In this document: one piece after another, positions 18,320-27,524 of the stretch
Numbering within the stretch: the first letter of the stretch is position 1
How the letters are laid out: each line of letters opens with the position of its first letter
DNA from: an uncultured Lentisphaeria bacterium
GTDB taxonomy: Bacteria > Verrucomicrobiota > Lentisphaeria > Oligosphaerales > Oligosphaeraceae
Length of the DNA: 54,086 nucleotides
NCBI GenBank assembly: GCA_934661755.1
Contig: CAKUJM010000018.1
Location: forward strand, 1 to 54,086
Reading direction: 5' to 3'
Program-made: the position numbers and the translations under genes
Notes under the pieces: model-generated
The model's database searches: none
The model's input: the letters and a program-made list of their open reading frames with translations, nothing else
What the model was told of the DNA's origin: nothing

Positions 18320-18823
18320 ATGAACAGACGCATTGCACAATTGATGGTATTGATGATGGCAGCCTGCGGCATATTGACGGCGGACGACGGCGCGGGACGG
18401 CAGTTTCTGCCGCCGCTGGCCATTGGCGGACAGGCCTTCACGAAAATCGAGGTGGCCCGCACCGACGAGGCCCGCGCCCGGGGGCTGATGCACCGCACCC
18501 GCCTGGCGCCGGACGGCGGCATGTGCTTCGTGTTCGACGACGCCATGCCCCGCACCTTCTGGATGAAGAATACGCGGATCCCCCTGGATGCGCTGTTCAT
18601 TGACGCCTATGGCACAATCGTGAAGATCGTGACCATGGAGGTGGAGGAGCCGCAGCGGCCGGGCGAAAGCCAGAGCGCATACGAACGGCGGCTGCCCAGC
18701 TACGCCTGCCACGGCGCGATCTGCTGCGTGCTGGAATTGCCGGCGGGGACCGCCCGGATCCTGGGGTTGCGCCCCGGAGACAATATCCCCGCATTGTCAT
18801 GGCGGTCATTGCATAAAATATAA
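18320..18823 (+). CDS. DUF192 family secreted protein
   Basis: A 167-aa protein with an N-terminal signal peptide (hydrophobic to about residue 20, MAACGILTA) and a complete DUF192 domain. Family marks are RTDEARARGLMHRTRLAPDGGMCFVFD, FWMKNTRIPLDALFID and a closing VLELPAGTA. DUF192 proteins are small beta-barrels of unknown function, usually exported. An insertion (EEPQRPGESQSAYERRLPSYACHGAICC) carries three Cys. It is divergent from miaB. Confidence 0.87.
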   Translation: MNRRIAQLMVLMMAACGILTADDGAGRQFLPPLAIGGQAFTKIEVARTDEARARGLMHRTRLAPDGGMCFVFDDAMPRTFWMKNTRIPLDALFIDAYGTIVKIVTMEVEEPQRPGESQSAYERRLPSYACHGAICCVLELPAGTARILGLRPGDNIPALSWRSLHKI

Positions 18824-18997
18824 GCTCTCTGCGCGACTGCGGAAAAATGGCGCCAAAAAGAACCAATTCCCCGCCGTGGACGGCAGATATCGTTTTGTGC
18901 GTTACCTTAACGGCGGAACGGAGGAAGGCGGCGGGGAACGGGGAAAACGCAGCCGGTCCGCAACCGGCCATCCCAACCATCCTGACCTGCTCTCCCT
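18824..18997 (+). other. Intergenic region before the metallophosphoesterase
   Basis: A 174-bp gap between co-directional genes. I see no gene and no convincing promoter or terminator. Confidence 0.4.
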
Positions 18998-19738
18998 ATG
19001 ACCAAAGTCGCATTTTTCAGTGATGTCCATGGCAATTACGAGGCGCTCACCGCAATGCTGAAGCGGCTGGACACGCTGGGATGCGACGCCATGGTGTGCC
19101 TTGGCGACATTGTCGGCTATGGCGCCAGCCCCCGCGAATGCGTGCAGTTGATCCGCGAGCGCGGCATCCCCTGCGTCATGGGAAACCATGACGAGTACGC
19201 GACGATGATGGTGGACATGAACCCTGCCTTTTCGCGGCTGCGCGAGGAGATCCGGAAGTCCATCGAGTGGACCCAGGCGCAGCTGGACACCGACGACCTG
19301 AAATGGCTGTCGCAGCTGCCGATGTATCTGGAGGACGATGATTTCATGGCGCTGCATTCGTCCTTCGCCCATGGCCGGTGGTCATATTGCATGGACGAGT
19401 CGACCTTCGCGGCAAATTTCAGCCGCCAGCCCTGCCAGCTGGCATTTTGCGGCCACAGCCACTCCCCGCTGATCGGCATCGACATGCCCGGGGGGCCGCC
19501 ATTCGTCGATTTCATCAGGCCATACACCCTGCCATCCGACCACAAGATCATGGTCAATGTCGGCAGTGTCGGGCAGCCCCGCGACCGCGACAACCGCGCG
19601 TGCGCCTGCATCTACGAGCTGGAGACCCGCCGGCTGGAGCTGGTCCGCGAGCCGTACGACATCGAGATGGCGCAGAACAAGATCTTCATGGCGCGCCTTC
19701 CGGACAAATTCGCCTTCCGGCTCGAGGCCGGCAGATAG
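18998..19738 (+). CDS. Calcineurin-like metallophosphoesterase
   Basis: A 246-aa cytoplasmic phosphoesterase of the YfcE/CpdA-like superfamily. All metal-site blocks are present: Asp9 and His11 (SDVHGN), Asp37 (LGDIVGYG), Asn63 and His64 (MGNHDE), a later His (LHSSFAHG), and FCGHSHSPL. The GYGASPRECV and NVGSVGQPRDRD segments occur in a broad prokaryotic subgroup with phosphodiesterase activity and unassigned substrates. The gene is followed 42 nt later by a long protein of unknown function. Confidence 0.9.
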   Translation: MTKVAFFSDVHGNYEALTAMLKRLDTLGCDAMVCLGDIVGYGASPRECVQLIRERGIPCVMGNHDEYATMMVDMNPAFSRLREEIRKSIEWTQAQLDTDDLKWLSQLPMYLEDDDFMALHSSFAHGRWSYCMDESTFAANFSRQPCQLAFCGHSHSPLIGIDMPGGPPFVDFIRPYTLPSDHKIMVNVGSVGQPRDRDNRACACIYELETRRLELVREPYDIEMAQNKIFMARLPDKFAFRLEAGR

Positions 19739-19780
19739 CTTTGCCGCCTGCCGCCACTTCATTATCCACAACGGCACAGC

Positions 19781-21355
19781 ATGAACAAGCCTTCCGAGCA
19801 AATCCTGGATTTCCTGACCGGCCTTGAGGACCTCAACCCCGACATCTCGGGGCTGGAGGAGCGCCGGCTGGAAGAATGGGCCAGGCAATGCCCCCCGGAG
19901 GACTTTGAGCTGGTCGCCCGCCAGGTCGAACGGCTGATTGAACTCTACCAGGAAGCCCCGACGATCCGGGTGGGCAAGGCCATCCTCCGCGAGTACTTCC
20001 AGGCTCTGGAGGACTCCGCGCAGCGCCTGCTGGAGCAGGGCGAGATCAGTGCGCCGCCCGCCAGCGCCGACGACGCCGGCGGGGCGGTCTATTCGCACTC
20101 GCTGATCCTCTACAGCCGCGGCGCCCACAGCGCCCTGGATCACTGCAAGATCCTCAGCCAGGCGCAGATCCCCGAACCGCTCTCCAATGCCGCAGATTCC
20201 TTCCGGCGCCGCGTGGAGGTGGTCGACACCGTCTTTGCCATCGGCCTGAAGGTGCTATGGCAAATTGACGACGGGCGTTTCCAGCAGTGGGCGCTGTCCT
20301 TCCTTGAATCCCATCGCGGCGACCTCTCGCCCGAAGTCATCCGCGATCTGGTGCTGGTGCTTCGGCAATGCGACGGCCTCCGGAAGGAACTGGTCGAGTG
20401 GCTGCTTGAGTGGTGCGGCGATTTCACGCTGCTGGAACACTGGCCGCTGGTCACCCGCCATGCCGACCGGCTGCTGGGGCGGATCGCCATCGAGAAGTGG
20501 AGCCGTCAATGCGTCCACCCCCGCAATGGCGCCTTGGCGCACCTGCGGCTGCTGGCGCAGACCCGCCGCCTGACGGAATACCCGTTGCTGCACTGGCTGG
20601 GCGCCACCCTCCAGCACTTCGGCGAAGGCGTCGAGCGGTTCCTCGCCTTGAATCTGGACGACCGCCCGGACGGCGACGCCTGGAGGCATACCGCGCTGCT
20701 TTCCGAGTTGCGCACCCTGGCGTCGCTTTATCCGGTGATCATGATCACCTGCGACCACCAGCTCACCGAGCCGGATGGCGCCGCAAAGATGGCGATGGCC
20801 TTCCTGGGAATCGTCGGCAAGGGGCTGCGGGAATGGGAACAGCGCATCACTGCGCTGTCGGAGAAAATGATCCTGCGGTCATTCCTCTACGATCTGCGGG
20901 AAAACCGCAAGCCGACCGCCACGATCCGCCGGTTCACCTTCGGCGACGACACCGCCTTCAACATGATCTGCAACGAGCTGGATCTGGTGTCCCAGCGCTT
21001 CGACTCCCTCGCCCAGCGCGACGCCGTGATCAGGAAACTGGCCGTATACTATGCCAGCTACCGCCGCGGGCCGCTCCTGGGGGTCGAGGTGGCGAAGCGC
21101 TATAAGCATATCGCTCGGATCCTCCACGAGGACTTCCTGCGGCAGTTCCTCAGCGCCGCGGAGCTGGAGGCGCTAAGCCAGGGCGGATTCCTGCGCGAGA
21201 TGTATGGGATGGCGGCGCTTGCCAAGCGGTTTCTCGACCACCGCCGGGCGCTGGAGATGACCGTGGAGGAAATGCTGGCCTCCGAAATCGAGTTCGTCAC
21301 CGAGACCCGTCGCAAACGGCTGGAGGCAATCCGCAGGCTGCTCGATGGACGGTAG
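19781..21355 (+). CDS. Hypothetical helical protein, 524 aa
   Basis: I do not recognise this protein. It has no signal peptide or membrane segment. It is predicted largely helical, rich in Leu, Glu, Arg and Trp, with short amphipathic helices throughout (ILDFLTGLEDLN, FQQWALSFLESHRG, LVEWLLEWCGDF). A basic-acidic helix closes it (EIEFVTETRRKRLEAIRRLLDG). No catalytic motif is evident. Codon use matches its neighbours, so it is probably a native, lineage-restricted gene. Its position 42 nt after the metallophosphoesterase suggests cotranscription. HEAT- or TPR-like folds are possible but not demonstrated. Confidence 0.75.
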   Translation: MNKPSEQILDFLTGLEDLNPDISGLEERRLEEWARQCPPEDFELVARQVERLIELYQEAPTIRVGKAILREYFQALEDSAQRLLEQGEISAPPASADDAGGAVYSHSLILYSRGAHSALDHCKILSQAQIPEPLSNAADSFRRRVEVVDTVFAIGLKVLWQIDDGRFQQWALSFLESHRGDLSPEVIRDLVLVLRQCDGLRKELVEWLLEWCGDFTLLEHWPLVTRHADRLLGRIAIEKWSRQCVHPRNGALAHLRLLAQTRRLTEYPLLHWLGATLQHFGEGVERFLALNLDDRPDGDAWRHTALLSELRTLASLYPVIMITCDHQLTEPDGAAKMAMAFLGIVGKGLREWEQRITALSEKMILRSFLYDLRENRKPTATIRRFTFGDDTAFNMICNELDLVSQRFDSLAQRDAVIRKLAVYYASYRRGPLLGVEVAKRYKHIARILHEDFLRQFLSAAELEALSQGGFLREMYGMAALAKRFLDHRRALEMTVEEMLASEIEFVTETRRKRLEAIRRLLDGR

Positions 21356-21365
21356 CCGCATCGAG

Positions 21366-21393
21366 TTGAAGAAATTGCTCAAAGGGTTATATT
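21366..21393 (+). promoter_or_regulatory. Promoter of rpmA
   Basis: TTGAAG (21366-21371), a 16-nt spacer and TATATT (21388-21393) lie 50 nt upstream of rpmA. AGGAG sits 10 nt before the ATG. Confidence 0.65.
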
Positions 21394-21443
21394 AAACGGT
21401 TTGACAATTTCCATCAACATCAAAATTCAGGAGCATATACACT

Positions 21444-21707
21444 ATGGCACATAAGAAGGGTCAGTCCTCCAGCCGCAACGGCCGCGACAGCAATCCGCAG
21501 TACCGCGGCGTCAAGGTCTACGGCGGGCAGAAAGTCACCGCCGGCAGCATCATCGTGCGCCAGTGCGGAACCAAGTTCTTCCCCGGGAAAAACGCCGGCC
21601 TGGGCCGCGATTTCACCGTCTTTGCGCTGTGCGACGGCACGGTGGAATTCGTGAAGTCCTCCCGCCGCATCAACATCATCCCGGCGGCCGCAGAAGCCGA
21701 GGCATAG
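21444..21707 (+). CDS. rpmA: 50S ribosomal protein L27
   Basis: An 87-aa bL27, located at the peptidyl-transferase centre. Typical marks are AHKKGQSSSRNGRDSN at the N-terminus, VYGGQKVTAGSIIVRQCGTKFFPG and GRDFTVFALCDG. It starts directly at MAHKKG, without the cleaved N-terminal extension seen in Firmicutes. L21 (rplU), the usual partner, is not adjacent in this window. A promoter lies upstream and a terminator downstream, so it is probably monocistronic. Confidence 0.97.
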   Translation: MAHKKGQSSSRNGRDSNPQYRGVKVYGGQKVTAGSIIVRQCGTKFFPGKNAGLGRDFTVFALCDGTVEFVKSSRRINIIPAAAEAEA

Positions 21708-21744
21708 CCATCGCCCCCCCCCCGCGCGGTCTTCGGCTGCACTC

Positions 21745-21790
21745 AAAAAAGGCGCCCTCCCCCCATCTCCCGGGGACGGGGGCGCCTTTT
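21745..21790 (+). terminator. Terminator after rpmA
   Basis: AAAAGGCGCCC and GGGCGCCTTTT form an 11-bp inverted repeat around a C/G-rich inner loop. The A and T flanks allow function in both directions. Confidence 0.8.
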
Positions 21791-21836
21791 GCATTGGATT
21801 GGCCGGCATCGGGACGGCATCTTCTCTACATCTGGC

Positions 21837-22874
21837 ATGGAACACGAACACTGGATGCAATTTGCCTTGGAGGAGGCGCAGAAGGCATGGGGGCGGTGCG
21901 CGCCCAATCCGATGGTCGGCGCGGCCATTGTAAAGGGCGGGCGGCTGCTCGGGGCCGGCTACCATCACAAGGCCGGCGAGGCCCACGCGGAAATCAATGC
22001 ATTGCGCGACGTGAAGCCGGGAACGGCCCTTGACGGCGCCACATTGTATGTCACCCTGGAGCCATGCAGCACCTGGGGCCGCACCCCGCCATGCTGCGAC
22101 GCCATCATCGCCTCCGGCATCCGCCATGTGGTCATCGGTGCGCTGGATGACAATCCCGCGCACCGCGGCGCGGCGCTGACGCGCCTGGGTGCGGCGGGCA
22201 TCCGGGTGGAATGCGGCGTGCTTGAGCGGCAATGCCGGCGTCTCAACGAGCACTTCTTCTGGTGGATCACCCATCGCCAGCCGTGGGTGATCCTGAAGAT
22301 GGCGATGTCACTTGACGGCAAGATCGCCATGCCGGACGGCACCTCGAAATGGATCACCGGCGCCCAGTCGCGCGCCGACGTCCAGCGGCTGCGGCGCCTC
22401 TCGCAGATGATCATGGTGGGCGGGCGCACGGCGCGGCTTGACAATCCCTCGTTGCGGGTGACTGACCCCGCCGACTGGCCGGCGCAGCCACGCCCCGCGG
22501 TCTGGAGCAGCCGGGCGCTTCCGCCAGAGCTGAAAATCGCCGGCGAGGCGCTGGTCGCCAAGCCGCAGACGCCGGATCAATGGCGCATCTTCCTGCGAAA
22601 ACTCCACGACGACGGCGTGCAGGTGCTGCTGCTGGAAGGCGGCGGGGAGCTGGCGGCCAACGCCCTTGAATGCGGCGTGGTCAACAAGTTGCATTTCTAT
22701 GTCGCGCCGATGATCATCGGTGGACGCGACAGCGCTCCGGCAGTCGGTGGCCAGGCGCCGGAGAGCCTGGCTGGCGCGCTGCGGCTGCGGGACGTGGAGA
22801 TCACCCGCATCGGCGAGGATCTGCGCTATAGCGGCTATCCCGCGGGCAGGCCTGATCCCGCCGGCATGGCATGA
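21837..22874 (+). CDS. ribD: Bifunctional riboflavin biosynthesis protein RibD
   Basis: A 345-aa protein with an N-terminal pyrimidine deaminase (about 1-145) and a C-terminal reductase (about 150-335). The deaminase zinc motif is HAEINAL with EPCSTWGRTPPCCDAI. The reductase has KMAMSLDGKIA, SKWITGAQSRADVQRLR, GGRTARLDNPSL and LLEGGGELAANAL. Together they convert the first pyrimidine intermediate of riboflavin synthesis to the ribitylamino uracil phosphate. ATG 21837 starts right at the deaminase fold. No other rib genes are nearby. Confidence 0.95.
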   Translation: MEHEHWMQFALEEAQKAWGRCAPNPMVGAAIVKGGRLLGAGYHHKAGEAHAEINALRDVKPGTALDGATLYVTLEPCSTWGRTPPCCDAIIASGIRHVVIGALDDNPAHRGAALTRLGAAGIRVECGVLERQCRRLNEHFFWWITHRQPWVILKMAMSLDGKIAMPDGTSKWITGAQSRADVQRLRRLSQMIMVGGRTARLDNPSLRVTDPADWPAQPRPAVWSSRALPPELKIAGEALVAKPQTPDQWRIFLRKLHDDGVQVLLLEGGGELAANALECGVVNKLHFYVAPMIIGGRDSAPAVGGQAPESLAGALRLRDVEITRIGEDLRYSGYPAGRPDPAGMA

Positions 22875-22995
22875 TCCCGCCGCGCGGGCCATAAGGCACG
22901 CCGCACCCACCCGAATTCTCCGACAAAATATTTTTCCGGCATTACATTGCCGGCGCAACCGGCCTCTCCGGCGTGGCCTGACCCCATCATGGCGT

Positions 22996-23032
22996 TCGCA
23001 GGCATTTCCGAACCGGTTTGGCGAAAAATGCA
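22996..23032 (+). repeat. 37-bp palindromic intergenic element, copy 2
   Basis: The counterpart of 10364-10400. Here GCATTT and AAATGC close a near-palindrome centred on CCGAACCGGTTTGG. It sits in the 250-bp gap (22875-23124) upstream of the alcohol dehydrogenase, which holds no gene. Confidence 0.6.
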
Positions 23033-23124
23033 AACGCGCGCAGCCACTGCGCAAAGAGGCCGGACTTCACGGACCCAGGTGGAACTCTTCCTTACGGAAA
23101 AACAAGACAAGGAGCAAGTGATTT

Positions 23125-24276
23125 ATGGCGAGTCGTATCATTTTGAATGAGACCTCGTATTTCGGCAAGGGCGCGATCAAGGAGATCGCCAACGAGGTGA
23201 AGGCGCGCGGCTGCAAGCAGGTGATGCTGTGCACCGACCCCGATCTGATCAAGTTCCAGGTCGCCAAGAAGGTGACTGACGTGCTTGACGAAGCCGGGAT
23301 TGCATACAAGGTCTACGACGGCATCAAGGCCAATCCCACCATCCAGAATGTCCAGGAAGGCGTGGCCTTCTGCAAGGCCTGCGGCGCGGATGTGCTGGTG
23401 GCAGTCGGCGGCGGCAGCGCCATCGACACCTCGAAGGCGATTGGCATCATCATGACCAATCCGGAATTCGCGGACGTCCGCAGCCTGGAGGGCGTGGCCC
23501 CGACCAGGAACAAGTGCCTGCCGATCATCGCCGTGTCGACCACCTCCGGCACTGCGGCGGAAGTAACCATCAACTACGTCATCACCGACGTGGAGAAGCA
23601 CCGCAAGTTCGTGTGTGTGGACCCGCATGACATCCCGGTGGTGGCGATCATCGACCCGGACATGGTGGCGTCGATGCCGAAGGGGCTGTGCGCCGCCACC
23701 GGCATGGACGCGCTGACCCACGCGATCGAGGGCTACATCACCAAGGCGGCCTGGGATCTGACCGACATGCTGCATATCAAGGCAATCGAGATGATTGCGA
23801 AGTACCTGCGCGGTTCGGTGAAGGGCTGCGGCGAATGCCGCGAGAAGATGGCGGTGGCGCAGTATATCGCCGGCATGGGCTTCTCCAATGTCGGGCTGGG
23901 CATTGTGCACTCCATGGCGCATCCGCTCAGCGCGCTCTATGACACCCCGCACGGCGTGGCTTGCGCCGCGATCCTGCCGACGGTGCTGGAGTACAACGCG
24001 GAAGCCACCGGTGAGCGCTACAAGGCAATCGCGATTGCCATGGGCGTCGAGGGCGTCGACAAGATGAGCCAGTGCGAATACCGCCGGGCCTGTGTGGACG
24101 CCGTCCGCCAGCTGGGCATCGACGTCGGCATTCCGCAGCACCTCGCCGAGGTCGGCGTGAAGGCGGAGGACATCGAGTTCCTGGCCAAGTCGGCGATGGC
24201 TGACGCCTGCACCCCGGGCAATCCGCGCGACCCGTCGCTGGATGATGTGATCGCGCTGTACAGGAAGATGCTGTAG
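23125..24276 (+). CDS. fucO: Iron-containing alcohol dehydrogenase (lactaldehyde reductase FucO type)
   Basis: A 383-aa group III alcohol dehydrogenase, matching FucO in length. FucO reduces lactaldehyde to 1,2-propanediol in fucose and rhamnose fermentation. The NAD-binding GGGSAID is at 95-101. The two family signatures STTSGTAAEVT and GMDALTHAIEGY are present, and the iron ligands lie in DALTH, HSMAHPL and DTPHG. AAGGAG lies 10 nt before the ATG. No fucose isomerase or kinase is nearby. The FucO assignment rests on overall resemblance; other short-chain diol or alcohol substrates remain possible. Confidence 0.85.
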   Translation: MASRIILNETSYFGKGAIKEIANEVKARGCKQVMLCTDPDLIKFQVAKKVTDVLDEAGIAYKVYDGIKANPTIQNVQEGVAFCKACGADVLVAVGGGSAIDTSKAIGIIMTNPEFADVRSLEGVAPTRNKCLPIIAVSTTSGTAAEVTINYVITDVEKHRKFVCVDPHDIPVVAIIDPDMVASMPKGLCAATGMDALTHAIEGYITKAAWDLTDMLHIKAIEMIAKYLRGSVKGCGECREKMAVAQYIAGMGFSNVGLGIVHSMAHPLSALYDTPHGVACAAILPTVLEYNAEATGERYKAIAIAMGVEGVDKMSQCEYRRACVDAVRQLGIDVGIPQHLAEVGVKAEDIEFLAKSAMADACTPGNPRDPSLDDVIALYRKML

Positions 24277-24334
24277 CGCAGCGCACCGGCGGCGCCGGCG
24301 GCCTTCCGGAGGGGGGGGGGGCTTGCCGGCGCCG

Positions 24335-25765
24335 TCAGGCGCCGCCCTTCCGGGCCAACGCCATATTGGCGGCGATGACCCCGGAGAGCATTGAGCCGAC
24401 GATGCCCAGCAGCCCCTGGTCGGTGCCGGCGATGAGCATATTTTTGAATCCGGTCCTGAAGTCCTTGAGCTTCATGGTGCCGCCGTAGATCCCGCCCATC
24501 GACTGCCGGGTATACCGGCAGATGGTCCTGGGGGTGAACAAATCGGCCATCCGGGCGTCCGCGGCCAGCCGGGGATGGCGGGTGCCCAGCAGCTCCAGGA
24601 GACGCCGGGCATACGACTGCTTCCGGCTGATATATTCCTCCGCAGTCAGGTCGTATGGGCTCCAGGCCTGGCAGGAGGTCATGGCGCTTAGCCGGAGGAT
24701 GCCGGAATCCTCTTCGCAGCCGGGGTAGTTGCCCGGCGCGCAAATCAGCATGCTCCCGCACGGCGCATTGCCGCCCAGCGGGGCGTCGAAGACAAATTCG
24801 TCCTCGTCGCACAGGAAGGTGATGGCGGCAGCCAGGCCATAGTCCGACACCGGCTTCGGCAGCCGGAACACCCCCTCCACAAAGCTGTTGAGCGGGCGGT
24901 TGCCGTGATTGCCGGCCTTGCGGACAAGCGGCAGATGCCGGGAAAGGCCGCCGGGACAGTCGAGCAGCGACAGCAGCGCCTCCGACCCGATGGCGGCAAT
25001 ATAGTTGTCCGCGTCATGGCATTGACCCCTCGCATCGACCACGCCGGTGATCCGCCGGCCGTCATGATGGATCTTCGCGATGCCGCAGCCGGTGCTCAGG
25101 ACGCCCCCCTCCTCCTGCAGCCGGCCGGACAGCAGCTCCAGGAACGGCCGCATGCCATGGCGGGGCCGGGCAAAGCCCTCGATGAAGATGCTCTGGAAGA
25201 TGGTGCAGAAGGCCTGGAAATCCATGTCGACCGGCCGCGGATTGCCATAGTACATCACCGGCATGCACAGCATGTCGCGCAGACGGCGGCTCTTGATATA
25301 TTGGCGCAGCCGCCAGCGGGTGGACCGGTACGGGCGGGCGTCGCCGGAATAGGCCTCCCGGCGGATGGCCTCCACCAGCGCGTCAAAGCCGGCGGCGTCA
25401 TCCGGGAACTGCGCGTGGATCTGTCGGCGGAAGGCACCGAAGTCGTTTTCCAGCCGCAGCGTATTGCCGGGGAAGACGATCTCCGAGTGCCCCTGCGGGA
25501 CCAGATCCAGCCGGTCGCGCTTGATGCGCAACTGCCGCAGCACCCGGTTGAGGGGCGCGTTGCGGTCGTCCTCCGGGACATAGTTGGTCAGGGCATGCAG
25601 CCCGACGTCGATGACCCGCCCGTCGCGACAATACCAGGAATTGAGGCCGCCGACCACGGCGTGCTGTTCGAAAAGCCGCACCGACGGCGCGAAATGCGCG
25701 GCGCGGATCGCCGCGGCCAGCCCGGCCAGGCCGCCGCCAATGACAATGAGGTCGTAATGCGCCAT
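24335..25765 (-). CDS. FAD-dependent oxidoreductase, phytoene-desaturase-like
   Basis: A 476-aa flavoprotein with the N-terminal dinucleotide motif VIGGGLAGLAAAI (8-20) and a following Glu (LFEQHAVVGG). The C-terminal FAD block (MLIAGTDQGLLGIVGSMLSGVIAANMAL) is typical of the phytoene desaturase/CrtI and amine-oxidase superfamily. Residues DVGLHALTNY and SDYGLAAAITFL sit where the substrate pocket is expected. No carotenoid genes are nearby, so the substrate is unknown. ATG 25765 is 22 nt after the aminotransferase stop, suggesting cotranscription. Confidence 0.82.
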   Translation of the reverse strand: MAHYDLIVIGGGLAGLAAAIRAAHFAPSVRLFEQHAVVGGLNSWYCRDGRVIDVGLHALTNYVPEDDRNAPLNRVLRQLRIKRDRLDLVPQGHSEIVFPGNTLRLENDFGAFRRQIHAQFPDDAAGFDALVEAIRREAYSGDARPYRSTRWRLRQYIKSRRLRDMLCMPVMYYGNPRPVDMDFQAFCTIFQSIFIEGFARPRHGMRPFLELLSGRLQEEGGVLSTGCGIAKIHHDGRRITGVVDARGQCHDADNYIAAIGSEALLSLLDCPGGLSRHLPLVRKAGNHGNRPLNSFVEGVFRLPKPVSDYGLAAAITFLCDEDEFVFDAPLGGNAPCGSMLICAPGNYPGCEEDSGILRLSAMTSCQAWSPYDLTAEEYISRKQSYARRLLELLGTRHPRLAADARMADLFTPRTICRYTRQSMGGIYGGTMKLKDFRTGFKNMLIAGTDQGLLGIVGSMLSGVIAANMALARKGGA

Positions 25766-25787
25766 CGCCTGCCCGGTTGCCGCGCGT

Positions 25788-27014
25788 CTACCTGCATTCC
25801 CGGCAGGCATCCAGGAATGCCTGCCGCGACCGTTCGATGACCTCGGCGCCGACGCAGATCGCCAGGCGGAAATATCCCGCATAGCCGAAGCCGCTGCCCG
25901 GCACCGCCAGGATGTGGTGGTCGGCCAGCTTCTTGACAAATGCCACGTCGTCCATGCCGTCGGGCGCCTTGGGGAAGAAATAGAAGGTCCCCGCCGGCGC
26001 CTGGAACTGCAGGCCGGCCTCGGCCAGGATGGCGCCCATCAGCTGGCGCCGCTGCGCGTATACTGCCAGCTGGTCGCGCTGCAGCTTCTGCGCCAGGGCG
26101 ATGTCCTTGAGGCCGTGGATGAGCAGCTTCTGGCCAATGCAGGGCGCATTGACACCGCCCAGGATGCGGTTGGTCAGGATCAGCCCGGCAGTCAGCTGGG
26201 ATGCGGCCGCCTCGCCCATGGCGGGATTGACGCAGAGGTACCCGACCCGCTCGCCGGCCAGCCCAAGGTTCTTGGAGAAGGAGGAGCAGACCACCGAATA
26301 CTCGTAATATGGCAGCACCGACGGCACCTTGGCGCCGTCGAAGGCCAGGAAGCGGTAGGGCTCGTCCGCGATCAGGATGATCGGCCGGCCGCCGAATCTG
26401 GCGTTGGCGGCGCGAAGAATCCCCGCCAATGCCTCGATCTCCCCGGCGCTGTAGATCACGCCGGAGGGGTTGTTCGGACTGTTGATCAGCAGCGCCCGGG
26501 TGCGGCCGGTGATGGCCGCGGCGATGCCGTCGAGATCCAGCTTGAAGGTGCCGGGCGCGGATTTGACTGCCTTGAGCACCCCGCCGTAATTCCCGCAATA
26601 CGATCCGTATTCGACAAAATAGGGCGCAGGGCAGATCACCTCGTCGCCGGGGCTCAGGATCGCGCGGAAAAGGTCGTTGAGACCGCCGGCGGCGCCGACG
26701 GTGATGACGATGTTGGCGGCCGGCACCAGCACGCCCTGCTCCGCCTCGGCCCAGCGCGAGAGGGTCTCGCGCGCGGCGGGATAGCCGGCATTGGGCATGT
26801 ACCCCAGCCCCGCGGGGACGTCCACTTCCTCCGGCAGACGGCGCAGGGCGTCGATCATCGTGCTGGACGGCCGCAGATCCGGGCTGCCGAGACTGAAGTC
26901 ATAGACGTTCTCCGCGCCGAACTGCCGCTTCATCTCAATGCCGGCCTCGAACATCCGGCGGATCCAGGAGGAGTTCTGCTGAAATGCCAGAATCTGGTCA
27001 GAAACAACTTGCAT
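25788..27014 (-). CDS. Pyridoxal-phosphate aminotransferase, class I/II
   Basis: A 408-aa fold type I aminotransferase. Visible motifs are the Schiff-base Lys248 (SSFSKNLGLAGERVGY), INSPNNPSGV (178-187), ADEPYR (216-221) with the PLP-contacting Asp, Arg256, and the C-terminal substrate Arg in YFRLAIC. Aspartate or aromatic aminotransferase relatives with the N-terminal YDFSLGSPDL are common. The exact substrate cannot be read. It lies downstream of rbfA and upstream of the FAD oxidoreductase on the same strand. Confidence 0.88.
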   Translation of the reverse strand: MQVVSDQILAFQQNSSWIRRMFEAGIEMKRQFGAENVYDFSLGSPDLRPSSTMIDALRRLPEEVDVPAGLGYMPNAGYPAARETLSRWAEAEQGVLVPAANIVITVGAAGGLNDLFRAILSPGDEVICPAPYFVEYGSYCGNYGGVLKAVKSAPGTFKLDLDGIAAAITGRTRALLINSPNNPSGVIYSAGEIEALAGILRAANARFGGRPIILIADEPYRFLAFDGAKVPSVLPYYEYSVVCSSFSKNLGLAGERVGYLCVNPAMGEAAASQLTAGLILTNRILGGVNAPCIGQKLLIHGLKDIALAQKLQRDQLAVYAQRRQLMGAILAEAGLQFQAPAGTFYFFPKAPDGMDDVAFVKKLADHHILAVPGSGFGYAGYFRLAICVGAEVIERSRQAFLDACRECR

Positions 27015-27103
27015 GGCGACAACTGCCTTTTATGCTGGTCGAAAAATGAATGCCGCCGGCGGCGCCCGATGCGCGGCGCCGTGGCGCAATCCGGCAATCC
27101 GGA

Positions 27104-27487
27104 TCAATTGGATTGGACGCCGCCATCCGCCTGGTCGTCAGGCAGCTGGAGATCCTTCAGGATGGTCATCACCCGGTCGGCCCGCTCCGCGGTGTCGTCC
27201 AGCTTGAAATTGAGCACCGGCGTGTACTTCAGGATGATCTTGCGCGACAGGTCGGACTGGATGACGGCGCGCTTCCGGTGAAGCACCTCGATGACCCGCC
27301 TCGGCGCCCCGGCGCCGCCGCCGTATACGCTGACATAGACATTCGCCGTGCGCAAAGTGGAGGCGATTTCCACTCCGGTGATGGTCACCAGCGCGCCGGG
27401 GACCTCCGGGCGCACCAGCGCCTCCGCCAGCGCGCCAAGTTCCTTCTGCATCTGGGCATTGAGCCGGGTTATGCGATCAACCGCCAT
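27104..27487 (-). CDS. rbfA: Ribosome-binding factor A
   Basis: A 127-aa KH-like protein that assists 30S maturation by binding near helix 1 of 16S rRNA. Supporting marks are VDRITRLNAQMQKELGAL, LVTITGVEIASTLRTANVYVSV, and the closing FKLDDTAERADRVMTILKDL. ATG 27487 is preceded by GGAG at 8 nt; an in-frame TTG at 27511 is a less likely start. The order nusA-infB-rbfA is the classical cluster. RimP, usually first, is missing here. Confidence 0.93.
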   Translation of the reverse strand: MAVDRITRLNAQMQKELGALAEALVRPEVPGALVTITGVEIASTLRTANVYVSVYGGGAGAPRRVIEVLHRKRAVIQSDLSRKIILKYTPVLNFKLDDTAERADRVMTILKDLQLPDDQADGGVQSN

Positions 27488-27524
27488 AGCCTTTTCTCCA
27501 CTGGTTGCCAATGATCACCGGCCC

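Noticed and set aside
24327..24344. CGGCGCC-gtca-GGCGCCG hairpin as terminator between convergent genes
   Set aside because: No T-run on either side, and it overlaps the end of the oxidoreductase gene.
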